A stretch of 64,000 nt of DNA from Pseudoalteromonas prydzensis (GCF_011050055.1 NZ_DRGM01000185.1:1-64000), one strand, 5' to 3'; counted from the stretch's first letter, positions 34,888 to 45,157 are shown. Notes: generated from the letters alone by a model not told the origin. Translations and numbers: made by a program.

Positions 34888-37494
34888 TTATACGCTTTGC
34901 GTGGCTTCTAAAAAGTCTTGCGCAAAGCGTTGTAATACACCGCCTGCGGCATAGATAGATAATTCTTCTTGGGTATCGATTCGGCATTTGGTTGGCACCG
35001 TGAGTACTTCGCCATCGACTCGCGTAATGATTAAATTAACGCTTCCACCTGGAGTTAGCTCACCTGCTACGTCGTAACTTTCACTGCCATCTAGCTTAAG
35101 CGTTTTACGGGTAGTGCCCGCTGTAAATTCCAGCGGTAATACACCCATGCCGATTAAGTTAGTACGGTGAATGCGCTCAAAGCCTTCAGCCGCGATAACT
35201 TCAACACCGGCTAAACGCACGCCTTTGGCTGCCCAATCACGTGAAGAACCTTGGCCATAATCAGCCCCAGCAACAATAATTAATGGTTGTTTACGCTGCA
35301 TATAGGTTTCGATTGCTTCCCACATCCGAGTAACTGTGCCCTCTGGCTCAATACGCGCATAAGAGCCTTGTTTCACTTCGCCATTTTCAATCACCATTTC
35401 ATTAAGTAATTTAGGATTAGCAAAGGTTGCCCGTTGTGCCGTTAAATGATCGCCACGGTGCGTGGCATAGGAGTTAAAGTCTTCTTCTGGCACACCCATA
35501 TGTGTTAAGTACTCACCTGCTGCGCTGTTGGCCATAATTGCATTCGAGGGCGATAAATGGTCCGTTGTTATGTTATCGCCAAGCACCGCTAATGCACGCA
35601 TGCCTTTCATGGTGCGCTCACCAGCAAGCGCCCCTTCCCAATATGGCGGGCGACGAATATACGTACTTTGTGGGCGCCAATCGTAAAGTGGGTCGTTATC
35701 TTCACCGTAATCAACGGTTAAATTAAACATTGGCTCGTAAACCTTCTTATACTGCTCAGGTTTTACGCTTTGTTTAATAACCGCATCGATTTCTTCATCC
35801 GACGGCCAAATATCTTTTAGCGTAACATCGTTACCTTGCTGATCTTTACCCAGTACGTCTTTTTCAATATCAAAACGAATAGTTCCTGCAATGGCATAGG
35901 CAACTACTAATGGCGGAGACGCTAAAAATGCTTGCTTAGCGTACGGGTGAATACGGCCATCAAAATTACGATTACCCGAAAGCACTGCCGTGGCGTATAA
36001 ATCACGATCTATCACCTCTTGTTGAATAACGGGATCAAGCGCGCCACTCATACCATTACAAGTGGTGCAGGCAAAGCCAACAATACCAAAACCAAGTTGC
36101 TCTAGTTCTGACAGTAATTTGGCATCTTCAAGATACGATTGCACTGTTTTTGAACCCGGTGCTAATGAGGTTTTAACCCATGGCTTGCGAGTTAAGCCCT
36201 TGGCGTTAGCATTACGCGCAATAAGACCAGCTGCAATGACGTTACGTGGATTACTAGTATTTGTACAACTAGTGATAGCAGCAATAATACAGGCGCCGTC
36301 CGGCATTAAACCTGCTTCATTTTCAACCACTCCAGAGATCCCCTGCGCTGCCAAGTCACTGGTTGCAACACGACGATGCGGATTTGACGGTCCAGCAATG
36401 TTGCGGCCAACGCTTGATAGATCAAATTTTAATACCCGATCATACTGCGCTGTTTTTAGGCTGTCGCTCCACAGACCGGTGGTTTTTGCGTAATTTTCAA
36501 CGAGCGCAATTTGCTGTTCTTCACGCCCTGTAAGGCGTAAGTAATCAATGGTCATCTGATCGATATAAAACATCGCGGCGGTGGCACCAAATTCTGGGGT
36601 CATGTTTGAAATTGTGGCACGATCCCCTAAAGTCAGTGCATCGGCACCTTCACCATAAAACTCTAAATAGCTTGATACTACACGCTGGCCACGTAAAAAC
36701 TCGGTGATCGCAAGCACAATATCTGTTGCCGTAATACCAGGCTGGCGCTTACCACTGAGTTCAACACCAATAATATCAGGCAAACGCATATAAGAGGCGC
36801 GGCCAAGCATCACGCTTTCGGCTTCAAGACCGCCCACACCAACTGCAATCACACCTAACGCATCAACATGCGGTGTGTGGCTATCAGTACCGACTAAGGT
36901 ATCAGGAAAAGCAATCCCATCGCGGTTTTGGATCACCGGCGACATTTTCTCAAGGTTGATTTGATGCATAATGCCGTTACCCGGTGGGATCACATCAATA
37001 TTTTTAAACGCAGTTTTGGTCCAATTAATAAAGTGGAAACGGTCATCGTTGCGTCTATCTTCAATAGCGCGGTTTTTTTCAAAAGCATCAGGATCAAACC
37101 CTGCGTATTCAACGGCTAATGAGTGATCAACAATCAGCTGTGTTGGTACCACAGGGTTAACTTTCGCCGGATCGCCGCCTTTGGCTGCAATGGCATCACG
37201 CAGGCCTGCTAAATCAACTAAAGCGGTTTGCCCTAAAATATCGTGGCAGACTACCCGCGCTGGGTACCATGGGAAATCTAAGTCTTGCTTGCCCTCTATA
37301 ATTTGTTTGAGCGCATCGTTGAGCATATCGGGGTCACAGCGACGCACTAAGTTCTCTGCTAATACACGGGATGTATAAGGCAATGTTGCATATGCGCCCG
37401 GTTTGATAGCATCAACCGCGGCTTGCGTGTCAAAATAATCGACGTTGCTATTTGGTAACGGTTTTCGGTATTGGCTGTTATTAATAATAGTCAT
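34888..37494 (-). CDS. acnD: 2-methylcitrate dehydratase, Fe-S dependent (AcnD)
   Basis: About 868 residues of the aconitase superfamily, starting at the ATG that gives MTIINNSQYRKPLPNS. An in-frame GTG twelve codons upstream (37530) is possible but lacks support from family length. Cluster ligands are in ITSCTNTSNP and GFACTTCNGMSG. The swivel domain has GADYGQGSSRDWAAKG. It dehydrates 2-methylcitrate. Neither start has a good ribosome-binding site. The long gap to prpC holds a terminator-like hairpin. Confidence 0.94.
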   Translation of the reverse strand: MTIINNSQYRKPLPNSNVDYFDTQAAVDAIKPGAYATLPYTSRVLAENLVRRCDPDMLNDALKQIIEGKQDLDFPWYPARVVCHDILGQTALVDLAGLRDAIAAKGGDPAKVNPVVPTQLIVDHSLAVEYAGFDPDAFEKNRAIEDRRNDDRFHFINWTKTAFKNIDVIPPGNGIMHQINLEKMSPVIQNRDGIAFPDTLVGTDSHTPHVDALGVIAVGVGGLEAESVMLGRASYMRLPDIIGVELSGKRQPGITATDIVLAITEFLRGQRVVSSYLEFYGEGADALTLGDRATISNMTPEFGATAAMFYIDQMTIDYLRLTGREEQQIALVENYAKTTGLWSDSLKTAQYDRVLKFDLSSVGRNIAGPSNPHRRVATSDLAAQGISGVVENEAGLMPDGACIIAAITSCTNTSNPRNVIAAGLIARNANAKGLTRKPWVKTSLAPGSKTVQSYLEDAKLLSELEQLGFGIVGFACTTCNGMSGALDPVIQQEVIDRDLYATAVLSGNRNFDGRIHPYAKQAFLASPPLVVAYAIAGTIRFDIEKDVLGKDQQGNDVTLKDIWPSDEEIDAVIKQSVKPEQYKKVYEPMFNLTVDYGEDNDPLYDWRPQSTYIRRPPYWEGALAGERTMKGMRALAVLGDNITTDHLSPSNAIMANSAAGEYLTHMGVPEEDFNSYATHRGDHLTAQRATFANPKLLNEMVIENGEVKQGSYARIEPEGTVTRMWEAIETYMQRKQPLIIVAGADYGQGSSRDWAAKGVRLAGVEVIAAEGFERIHRTNLIGMGVLPLEFTAGTTRKTLKLDGSESYDVAGELTPGGSVNLIITRVDGEVLTVPTKCRIDTQEELSIYAAGGVLQRFAQDFLEATQSV

Positions 37495-37585
37495 GGTAAG
37501 ACTCGCTAAATTGGGTGACGGTGGCTGCACACAGGTAGCGTGTTTAAGGAAAGTTTGAGAAAAACTGTCAGCTCAAGGCTATGTG

Positions 37586-37615
37586 CAAAAAACGGTGGGC
37601 TCATATGCGCCCACC
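37586..37615 (-). terminator. Terminator-like hairpin between prpC and acnD
   Basis: On the minus strand GGTGGGC and GCCCACC form a 7-bp GC-rich stem, directly followed by GTTTTTTG. This has the form of an intrinsic terminator, placed 8 bases after the prpC stop and about 100 bases before the acnD start, inside an operon whose later genes need to be expressed. Confidence 0.6.
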
Positions 37616-37622
37616 CTATGTC

Positions 37623-38747
37623 TTAACGTAATTCAATCGGCGTATAGCTGCGTGCTTCCGGCCCGGTGTAATCAGCACTTGGACGAATAATACGGTTATT
37701 AGCGCGTTGCTCTTTTACATGCGCAGTCCAGCCTGTAACCCGGCTCATCACAAAAATAGGGGTAAATAATTTCGTTGGGATACCCATAAAGTGATACGCC
37801 GAAGCATGGAAAAAATCGGCATTACAGAATAATTTTTTCTCACGCCACATAATTTCTTCACAGCGCACTGACACGGGATAAAGTACCTCGTCACCTACTT
37901 CTGCAGCGAGTTTTTCAGACCATTGTTTAATGATCACATTACGTGGATCTGATTCGCGGTAAATAGCATGACCAAAGCCCATAATTTTATCTTTACGCGC
38001 TAACATGCCCATGATTTCTTGCTCTGCATGATCGGCATCTGTAAAGCCTTCAATCATATCCATCGCAGCTTCATTCGCGCCGCCATGTAGTGGCCCACGT
38101 AACGTACCAATGGCACCCGTTACACACGAATGAATATCAGATAAGGTGGATGCACAGACACGACCGGTAAAGGTCGAAGCATTAAACTCATGCTCTGCAT
38201 AGAGAATAAGCGACACGTTCATCACTTGTGCAAATAATTCAGACGGTGCTTTATCATGTAATAACGTTAGAAAGTGCGCGCCGACTGAATCATCATCAGT
38301 TTGCGTTTCAATACGCACGCCATCATGAGTAAAGCGATACCAGTAACAAATAATACTTGGGAATACCGCAACCATACGGTCAATAGCATCATTCGCTTGA
38401 CTAAAATCATGCTCCATTTCAAGGTTACCCAACATAGAGCAACCGGTACGCATCACATCCATTGGATGCGCGTCTTTTGGAATATTCTCAAGCACTGTTT
38501 TCAGTGCTGTTGGCAAGCCGCGTAGGCTTTTGAGTTTTGCTTTATATTCTGCAAGTTCGGCTGCAGTGGGTAGTTCACCACGTGAGAGTAAAAATGATAC
38601 TTCTTCAAACTGTGCTTTTTTAGCAAGCTCTGCAATATCATAACCACAGTAAGTTAAACCTGAGCCAGTTTGCCCTACTGTACATAATGCTGTTTGACCC
38701 GCTACTTGACCACGTAAACCTGCGCCACCTAATGCTTTATCGACCAT
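37623..38747 (-). CDS. prpC: 2-methylcitrate synthase
   Basis: 374 residues, normal for PrpC and shorter than GltA. Citrate synthase motifs: LRGPLHGGANEAAMDMIEG, IMGFGHAIYRESDPR with catalytic His residues, and a C-terminal RPSADYTGPEAR. It condenses propionyl-CoA with oxaloacetate. It lies 24 bases after prpB. Confidence 0.95.
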   Translation of the reverse strand: MVDKALGGAGLRGQVAGQTALCTVGQTGSGLTYCGYDIAELAKKAQFEEVSFLLSRGELPTAAELAEYKAKLKSLRGLPTALKTVLENIPKDAHPMDVMRTGCSMLGNLEMEHDFSQANDAIDRMVAVFPSIICYWYRFTHDGVRIETQTDDDSVGAHFLTLLHDKAPSELFAQVMNVSLILYAEHEFNASTFTGRVCASTLSDIHSCVTGAIGTLRGPLHGGANEAAMDMIEGFTDADHAEQEIMGMLARKDKIMGFGHAIYRESDPRNVIIKQWSEKLAAEVGDEVLYPVSVRCEEIMWREKKLFCNADFFHASAYHFMGIPTKLFTPIFVMSRVTGWTAHVKEQRANNRIIRPSADYTGPEARSYTPIELR

Positions 38748-38771
38748 GAGTGTTCTCCTTAAATGTTGTTA

Positions 38772-39644
38772 TTATTTATTTGCTGAAAAAAGGCTATCAA
38801 GGGTGTTTTCATAGCTGTGATAGTCTAAAAAGTCATACAGTTCAGCACGTGTTTGCATGTTTTCAATTTGGCTTTGTTGTGAGCCTTCATTTAAAATAGC
38901 TGAATACACATTTAATGCCGCTTTATTCATCGCTCTAAACGCACTTAACGGGTAAAGCACCAGTTGCACACCCACATCACTTAACTGCTCTTTAGTATAA
39001 ATTGGCGTTTGCCCAAACTCTGTAATGTTGGCCAAAACAGGCACGCTAAGCGCTTTGGTAAATGCTTGATAATCAGCAAGGTCGTGTACGGCTTCTGCAA
39101 ATATCGCATCGGCACCGGCTTCAACGCAGGCAGCTGCACGGTCAATCGCGGCATTTAAACCTTCTTTTTGAAACGCATCAGTACGCGCCATAATGTAAAA
39201 ATCGCTATCCGTTTTTGCATCAACCGCCGCTTTAATACGGTCAACCATTTCCGCTTGCGAGACTATTTCTTTATTAGGACGATGGCCACAACGCTTTTGT
39301 GCTACTTGGTCTTCAATATGAAACCCTGCAGCCCCCGCTTTAGTCATTTCTTTTACTGTACGGGCAATATTAAACGCCCCGCCCCAACCGGTATCGGCAT
39401 CCACTAACAGTGGCAAGTCACTGGCACCAGTAATACGGCGAATATCTTCCAGCACATTATCAAGGCTGGTCATACCGAGATCAGGCATACCGAAAGAGGC
39501 ATTCGCCACTCCCGCACCTGATAAGTAAATAGCTTGATGGCCCATTTTTTCAGCCATCATCGCAGTGTATGCGTTGATTGTGCCCACCACTTGCAGTGGA
39601 TGATTATTGGCAATCGCCTGTTTGAACTTTGATCCTGCTGACAT
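38772..39644 (-). CDS. prpB: 2-methylisocitrate lyase
   Basis: 290 residues of the isocitrate lyase/PEP mutase family: [56 protein letters not shown] (KRCGH active-site loop) and MARTDAF. It cleaves 2-methylisocitrate into pyruvate and succinate. It follows the GntR regulator gene by 68 bases. Confidence 0.96.
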   Translation of the reverse strand: MSAGSKFKQAIANNHPLQVVGTINAYTAMMAEKMGHQAIYLSGAGVANASFGMPDLGMTSLDNVLEDIRRITGASDLPLLVDADTGWGGAFNIARTVKEMTKAGAAGFHIEDQVAQKRCGHRPNKEIVSQAEMVDRIKAAVDAKTDSDFYIMARTDAFQKEGLNAAIDRAAACVEAGADAIFAEAVHDLADYQAFTKALSVPVLANITEFGQTPIYTKEQLSDVGVQLVLYPLSAFRAMNKAALNVYSAILNEGSQQSQIENMQTRAELYDFLDYHSYENTLDSLFSANK

Positions 39645-39712
39645 TGCTGTCTCCTTTGAACGGGGTTGCTCTATAACAACTTGTATTTTTTAATGGTTTA
39701 ATATGACGTTTT

Positions 39713-40417
39713 TTACTGCTCTGCGCGCTCATTTTGCGCGACATGTAAGTTAAATTTTGTTTGTATGTTGGCTTGCGATGCACTGATATGGCGCTTCATT
39801 AATAACTCAGCCAACTCACCATCGTGATTTTCAATCGCATTGATAATAGCTAAATGTTCATCAAACGCTTTTGATACGCGCGGCCCAACCATGCCCATTT
39901 GCACTCGATACATACGAATTAACTGATAAAGCCCGTTACTCAATAAATGAATAAGGTGGTCATTTTTACTGCCTTTAATAATCCGGTAATGAAAATCTAA
40001 ATCGCCCGCTTCTTGGTAGTAAGACTCACCTTCTTTGACTCGCTGAGTTTGTAAATGCTGATTAAGTAATTGTTTTAAACTTTGCACTTCATCGGGTGCC
40101 ATATTGTCGGCAGCTAAACGACAGGCTAAGCCTTCGAGGGCGCTGCGTACTTGGTATACTTCGATTAACCGCTCAGCGGTCAAGGCAACAACCCGACATC
40201 CTACATTGGCTTTTCGCTCAACCAAGTAACAACTTTCAAGGCGGTTTAATGCTTCGCGTAATGTGGCACGGCTTACGCCATAACGCTTTGCCAGCTCCGG
40301 CTCAGAAATTTTACTGCCTTGCTCAATGCTGCCTTCAACTATCTCACGGCGCATATCTACAAACACTTGATCTGAGGCTGTGGTAATGAGTGTTTCGCTA
40401 AAAGCATCTTGGGTCAT
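39713..40417 (-). CDS. prpR: GntR-family (FadR/FCD) regulator of the prp operon
   Basis: 234 residues. N-terminal winged helix (EPELAKRYGVSRATLREALNRLES) and C-terminal all-helical FCD ligand domain (RSALEGLACRLAADNMAP, DLDFHYRIIKGSKNDHL) with likely metal-binding His/Asp residues. First gene of the prp operon and presumably its repressor, autoregulated through three TGTCGACA boxes just upstream. A GntR-type PrpR with a TTGTCGACAA-like box is known from Shewanella comparative genomics, from memory. It is unrelated to the sigma-54-dependent PrpR of enterics. Confidence 0.85.
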   Translation of the reverse strand: MTQDAFSETLITTASDQVFVDMRREIVEGSIEQGSKISEPELAKRYGVSRATLREALNRLESCYLVERKANVGCRVVALTAERLIEVYQVRSALEGLACRLAADNMAPDEVQSLKQLLNQHLQTQRVKEGESYYQEAGDLDFHYRIIKGSKNDHLIHLLSNGLYQLIRMYRVQMGMVGPRVSKAFDEHLAIINAIENHDGELAELLMKRHISASQANIQTKFNLHVAQNERAEQ

Positions 40418-40433
40418 TAATCACTTCTTTAAG

Positions 40434-40445
40434 ATTGTCGACAAT
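40434..40445. promoter_or_regulatory. PrpR operator 1
   Basis: ATTGTCGACAAT is a perfect 12-base palindrome 17 bases upstream of the prpR start codon. It is positioned to block transcription or early elongation of the prp operon. Confidence 0.7.
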
Positions 40446-40519
40446 TCGTATTGACACTATGGTAGTTCGTGCTAACAGAGTCAAGCCTAATTCAGCAGAA
40501 AAATTACAAAAACACAATT

Positions 40520-40531
40520 ATTGTCGACATA
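40520..40531. promoter_or_regulatory. PrpR operator 2
   Basis: ATTGTCGACATA keeps the TGTCGACA core and lies 86 bases from operator 1, about eight helical turns away. Confidence 0.6.
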
Positions 40532-40582
40532 ACTTAAATTTATAATGGTTAATTTGGCCGTTAAATACCGTAAACCAAGAAA

Positions 40583-40594
40583 ACTGTCGACATG
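40583..40594. promoter_or_regulatory. PrpR operator 3
   Basis: ACTGTCGACATG is a third TGTCGACA core, 64 bases from operator 2 and about 80 bases upstream of rsmF. It could touch control of rsmF as well as prp. Confidence 0.55.
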
Positions 40595-40671
40595 GCAAGT
40601 ACTGTTAAAATCTCAACTCAGGCGCTGCTCTTGTGCGTTAAAAGTGCTAAAATGCGCTTTTATTTTTATCT

Positions 40672-42120
40672 GTGAGCTTAGTCTTGGACGCCAACACGTA
40701 TATTCCCCAGCATTTTATCGATGACGTAAACACCTATATACCTGAGCACTTGGATCTCGCTGATTTTATTAGTGCCTGTCGCAGGCCACTGCGTAAATCA
40801 ATTCGCGTCAATACCTTAAAAATGTCGGTTGTTGAATTTAAACGTATTGCTGAACAAAAAGGCTGGCAGTTAACACCTGTGCCTTGGTGCGAAGAAGGTT
40901 TTTGGTTAGAGCGCCCTGCAGAGGAAGAACAAGCACTGGCACTGGGTAATACCGATTTACATTTAAGTGGTGCTATGTATGTGCAAGAAGCAAGCTCCAT
41001 GTTGCCACCTATGGCACTAAAAGAGTCATTAGCCCAGGCACAGCATGTCCTTGATATGGCCTCGGCGCCAGGCTCTAAAACCTCACAGCTCGCCGCACTA
41101 ATGGATAACCAAGGCGTACTGGTTGCCAATGAATTATCGTCATCACGGTTAAAAGTACTCAGTGCCACCTTAAAACGCATGGGGGTGGGTAATTGTGCCT
41201 TATCCCATTTTGATGGAGTGATTTTTGGCGACTACATGTTTGAATGCTTTGACAGTATTTTACTCGACGCCCCCTGCTCAGGCGAAGGTACCGTGCGCAA
41301 AGACGCAGATGCGTTAAAAAACTGGTCAATCGAATCAAATATTGATATCGCAAAAGTACAAAAGGATCTGATCAAAAGTGCCTTTTATGCATTAAAACCA
41401 GGTGGCACGTTAGTCTATTCAACCTGCACATTGACACCGCTTGAAAACCAACAAGTGTGTGAGTACCTTTTAAATGAGTTTCCTGAGCAATTGGCCGTGC
41501 AACCCTTAGATAACTTATTTGCAGGTGCTGAGCGCGCTACAACAGCAGAGGGTTATTTACATGTTTGGCCGCAAACATTCGACAGTGAAGGGTTTTTTAT
41601 TGCTAAATTTAAAAAGCTTGCCAGTTGCGACAACCCCAATCAAAAAGTTAAAAAAGGTGCATTTCCGTTTCAGCCGTTTGACAAAAAGCCCAGCCAGGCT
41701 TTTTACGCTGAATTAAAAAAACAATTTGGCATCACGGCGCTGAGCGGTTCGTTAATGCAACGGGATAAAGAGCTGTGGTTGTTTCCAGAAGAGTTTGCTG
41801 CCATTGAAAATAAAATAAAGTACGCGCGTTTAGGGATCCAGCTAGGCATGATCCATAAAAATGGCGTACGGCTAAATCACGAATTTGCCACTGTGTTTGG
41901 CAATCGTTGTAAAAGTAATCGCTTCGCATTGACTGATCAGCAAGCTAATGATTATTTTCAAGGCAAAGATATCCGTTTAGACAAACCAACCAATACCCTA
42001 GGTGAAGTAGTTCTCACCTTATGTGGCTGTCCGATCGGGCTGGGTAAATGGCAAAAAAATAAAATTAAAAATTCCCTGCCTCGGGATCTGGTACAAAATA
42101 ATCAGTTAATAACCTGGTGA
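40672..42120 (+). CDS. rsmF: 16S rRNA m5C1407 methyltransferase
   Basis: 482 residues. NSUN/RsmF methylase core: [19 protein letters not shown] (SAM site), [15 protein letters not shown] with the catalytic-motif IV Cys, and [12 protein letters not shown] with the nucleophilic Cys. The C-terminal part matches the RsmF PUA-like extension. It methylates C1407 of 16S rRNA. The start is a GTG at 40672; residues 8-26 contain a duplicated NTYIP, which makes the exact start slightly uncertain. It is divergent from the prp operon. Confidence 0.92.
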   Translation: MSLVLDANTYIPQHFIDDVNTYIPEHLDLADFISACRRPLRKSIRVNTLKMSVVEFKRIAEQKGWQLTPVPWCEEGFWLERPAEEEQALALGNTDLHLSGAMYVQEASSMLPPMALKESLAQAQHVLDMASAPGSKTSQLAALMDNQGVLVANELSSSRLKVLSATLKRMGVGNCALSHFDGVIFGDYMFECFDSILLDAPCSGEGTVRKDADALKNWSIESNIDIAKVQKDLIKSAFYALKPGGTLVYSTCTLTPLENQQVCEYLLNEFPEQLAVQPLDNLFAGAERATTAEGYLHVWPQTFDSEGFFIAKFKKLASCDNPNQKVKKGAFPFQPFDKKPSQAFYAELKKQFGITALSGSLMQRDKELWLFPEEFAAIENKIKYARLGIQLGMIHKNGVRLNHEFATVFGNRCKSNRFALTDQQANDYFQGKDIRLDKPTNTLGEVVLTLCGCPIGLGKWQKNKIKNSLPRDLVQNNQLITW

Positions 42121-42264
42121 GAATAAGCTGTGCATAAGCTGACCACAAGCAATGGATAAATTTTGTACTGATACGGTGATTTTTATGCAAATAGCTGTTT
42201 TACAAGCAGTATAAAATTTAATCATTTATTGGGCATTTTTACATCTGTTAACTACACTTAATAT

Positions 42265-42377
42265 TACTTTCTACTTCTCCCTTAATGAATTTAGAAGGTG
42301 TTTTTAAAGTTAGCGCAGGCTCACTAGAGCCATCCCCTAAGCCCAGAACAATGCGGATCCGTTCTGGGCATTTTTTT
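42265..42377 (+). ncRNA. Candidate small RNA with two terminal hairpins
   Basis: In the 356-base gap between rsmF and the deacetylase gene, GGCTC-ACTA-GAGCC (42318-42331) is followed by an intrinsic terminator: GCCCAGAAC paired with GTTCTGGGC (42341-42369) and seven T. The terminator is more than 220 bases past rsmF, which is far for that gene. A TAATAT element near 42260 could be a -10 box. The 5' end is a guess. The alternative is simply a distant rsmF terminator. Confidence 0.35.
42341..42377 (+). terminator. Intrinsic terminator before the deacetylase gene
   Basis: GCCCAGAAC (42341-42349), an 11-base loop containing GCGGATCC, then GTTCTGGGC (42361-42369) and ATTTTTTT. A strong Rho-independent terminator. 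Confidence 0.85.
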
Positions 42378-42476
42378 ACCTCGCGTTATTATCCAATAGT
42401 CGTAATTTTTGATAATCGATTGCTTTTACAGTAATTTGTTGCTTCTATAATGAATAAAAAATAACGATGTTCGACC

Positions 42477-43295
42477 ATGTTAAAACGACTATCAATAATA
42501 ACAATGGCTGCACTATTAACCAGCCACACAAGCTTTGCTGCAGAGTCTGATCTCTACCGCGGTTTCCAGTATCCCGATAAAGCGCGTAATGCAGTGAGTA
42601 TCACTTTTGATGATGCCCGCCACAGTCAGGTCGATGTCGGCACCGCTATTTTGGACAAACACCAAGTCAAAGCGACTTTTTATGTTTCCCCTTTTAACGT
42701 TAAAGAACGTCTAACTAAATGGCAAGACGCTGTAAAATCGGGCCATGAAATTGCAAACCATACCAGCAATCATGTCTGTACTGGTAACTTTGAATGGTTA
42801 CGTAAGCAAAACCTGTCACTGGAAGAAACCACCCTAGCTTGGCTTGAAAATGATATTCTCAGTGCGCAAACTTATTTAACGCAGCAATTAGGCGTAACAC
42901 CGCGGGCATTTGCATACCCATGTGGTAACACCTTTGTTGGCCGTGGTGTCAATACCAAAAGCTATGTGCCAATTATTGCTAAACATTTTGACAGTGGCCG
43001 TACGTGGTTAGATGAATCAGCAAATAACCCAAATTTTACCGACTTCGCACAGCTAACGGGGCTAAGAATTGACGGTCTGAGTTTTGCCGAAATCATCACT
43101 ATGCTAGAGCAACTACGAGAAAATAACGCATGGTTGATTTTAGCAGGTCATAATATTGGAAAAGGAGATCAATACACCACAGATGCAAAAGTACTCGAGC
43201 AGTTGCTTGTATATTTGCAAGACCCTAACAATGGATACTGGATTGATACAGTCAGTAACGTAGGTGATTACGTTAAAGCTAACCGTAAAAAATAA
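42477..43295 (+). CDS. Secreted polysaccharide deacetylase (NodB fold)
   Basis: 272 residues with a signal peptide ending TSFAAES. NodB motifs: SITFDDARHSQ (catalytic Asp and metal Asp), EIANHTSNHVC (HxxxH metal site) and AFAYPCGNT. It probably removes acetyl groups from an extracellular or cell-wall polysaccharide such as chitin oligomers, xylan or peptidoglycan; the substrate is not evident. It ends one base before the stop of the convergent phosphatase gene. Confidence 0.88.
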   Translation: MLKRLSIITMAALLTSHTSFAAESDLYRGFQYPDKARNAVSITFDDARHSQVDVGTAILDKHQVKATFYVSPFNVKERLTKWQDAVKSGHEIANHTSNHVCTGNFEWLRKQNLSLEETTLAWLENDILSAQTYLTQQLGVTPRAFAYPCGNTFVGRGVNTKSYVPIIAKHFDSGRTWLDESANNPNFTDFAQLTGLRIDGLSFAEIITMLEQLRENNAWLILAGHNIGKGDQYTTDAKVLEQLLVYLQDPNNGYWIDTVSNVGDYVKANRKK

Positions 43296-43296
43296 G

Positions 43297-45150
43297 TTAA
43301 TTATCGTTTAAATCAAACTCTGTGGTGCGGCTATCGGCATGAATAAGTTGATAGCGGGCAAGCTTTCCTGCTTTTAGATCAATCAAACTGATCGCGGCAT
43401 CACTCACTAAATACTTTTGGCCATCGCCCTTGGTTTGATGTTTATCGACTTCCATCTGCCAACGTTTGGTAAAAAAGTTCAGTGGGCTTTTCGGGGCATA
43501 TAAAATCGAGTCGAGCTTATCAAGAATATTAATTAACTTACGGGGAAACTCATTCTTTATGCCACTGGCGGTTAGTTGCCAAATACGGTTTGGGTGCTTA
43601 CCAAAGCGTTTTTGCACTGAAAAACAAAATGAATAATGCACATCTCCCGATAAAATCAGTGTTTCTTTCGGGGTATCGTCGCGGCGAAAGGTATCGAGTA
43701 ATTTTTTGGCTGAGCCTTCGTGAGCCATCCAGTTTTCTACATCGACCAGCAAAGGTTGCCCACACATGTTAAATAACGCTTGAATAGCTTCAATTGATTT
43801 CACCCCAAACACTGGCGCAGGCGATACTATAATAACCTGCTCATGGGTTAGTAGGCTGTTTTCAAGTTCAGTGAGGCGCTCCCAATCAAGCAAGCCTGAA
43901 GGTTCATTAAAGTTTTGCTCATTACGCCAGCGATGAGTACGCGTATCAAGCACCACTACTTTAGGCACAGTATTGAGCTCATAATGCCAATGATTAAACT
44001 CCAATACCGTTTTATCAAACGCTTTAAATTGCCATTGCTTTTGATTGCTTAAACTGGCTTTAAAATCATCGATTAACGCCCCGGTTTTAACTCCCGCATC
44101 ATTACCAAAGCCTTGCATCAACCAATAACTGATCAAGCCATTATTAACAATACGCCGACTAACTGGGTGTTGATAAATCACTTGCTCCCAGCCTGCGGTT
44201 AAATTCCAATCATCGGTGACATCATGATCATCAAACATCATTAATGTTGATACATTGGCAAATAATCGCTGTACCTCGTGTAGTCCTTCACTAAATTGCG
44301 TTAACGCCTGTTTTTCACTCTCAAACAGTTGTTGGCATTTTGCCGTTTTAGCCTGATAACTGATCGACTCTATCTTGATCAACGACCAAACAACGGGGCT
44401 AAAATTAAGTAAATACAGCGCGATAAATTCTTCAAATGAGACTAAATGATTGGCTGCTTTTAAACTAGAGAAGTGTGGTTCATCTTTTTTTAACCAATAG
44501 CCGACACCTATTTTATTACGCTGTTGCCACGGCACTTTAGGCAAGAAGAGATGACGTTGATAAAGTTGCTCTGCTAAATCGCTAGGCAGTGCAATATCCA
44601 GTGGCTGCTCTTTATAAATGCCCAGCAATTCAATCAGCCGATATATGGCGATTAACATTGCTGCGGCTACATCATCGGCATAGACCTGATCGCCCGACAA
44701 CAATAAAATATCAGCCCCCGCCTTACCTTGGCTGCGCTGCGCTGCTTGCCATCGCTGTGCAGCAACTAAACTATCTTGAGCTGGGTGATGCGGATTACGG
44801 CACGAGCCATGAAATATTTGCTCTAGTGTTTGTGGGATCACAAACTCTGGGGTTGCTTTGCCATCGTAACAAAAATCACTGAGATCAACTTGCTGCTTAT
44901 CGTTATACAGGCGATAACCCAGTAGTACATCCGTAGGTAACTTTTCATGAATCGATTTTAACACTATGAAATGCAAAAATAGCTGGTTACCTAGCGCAAT
45001 GCTGTGATGTTCACTATAAGTTTCAAGGTTATCCAGCTCAATCCGGTATTGCGAAGGGGTGCTGGTGGCAAATTGAAAACACACCCCTTTGGCATCAGCA
45101 CGGCGCACCATAGGCCCCATTAATAATTCAGGGAGTGCTGCTGTGCTCAT
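43297..45150 (-). CDS. PhoD-like metallophosphatase
   Basis: 617 residues. Calcineurin-like motifs in order: FHGSCRNPHH near 112, LLLSGDQVYADD near 150, MMFDDHDVTDDW near 305 and LILSGDVHYSF near 500, giving the binuclear metal site. No signal peptide or Tat motif is seen, so it may be cytoplasmic, unlike classical PhoD. Substrate (phosphodiester or phosphomonoester) unknown. It precedes tatD by 7 bases in reverse order, that is, it follows tatD on the minus strand and may be the last gene of that operon. Confidence 0.85.
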   Translation of the reverse strand: MSTAALPELLMGPMVRRADAKGVCFQFATSTPSQYRIELDNLETYSEHHSIALGNQLFLHFIVLKSIHEKLPTDVLLGYRLYNDKQQVDLSDFCYDGKATPEFVIPQTLEQIFHGSCRNPHHPAQDSLVAAQRWQAAQRSQGKAGADILLLSGDQVYADDVAAAMLIAIYRLIELLGIYKEQPLDIALPSDLAEQLYQRHLFLPKVPWQQRNKIGVGYWLKKDEPHFSSLKAANHLVSFEEFIALYLLNFSPVVWSLIKIESISYQAKTAKCQQLFESEKQALTQFSEGLHEVQRLFANVSTLMMFDDHDVTDDWNLTAGWEQVIYQHPVSRRIVNNGLISYWLMQGFGNDAGVKTGALIDDFKASLSNQKQWQFKAFDKTVLEFNHWHYELNTVPKVVVLDTRTHRWRNEQNFNEPSGLLDWERLTELENSLLTHEQVIIVSPAPVFGVKSIEAIQALFNMCGQPLLVDVENWMAHEGSAKKLLDTFRRDDTPKETLILSGDVHYSFCFSVQKRFGKHPNRIWQLTASGIKNEFPRKLINILDKLDSILYAPKSPLNFFTKRWQMEVDKHQTKGDGQKYLVSDAAISLIDLKAGKLARYQLIHADSRTTEFDLNDN

Positions 45151-45157
45151 ACGCTAC

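Noticed and set aside
37495-37530. Longer AcnD start at GTG 37530
   Set aside because: The added residues (MQPPSPNLASLT) do not resemble the family N-terminus; the ATG at 37494 fits known lengths better.
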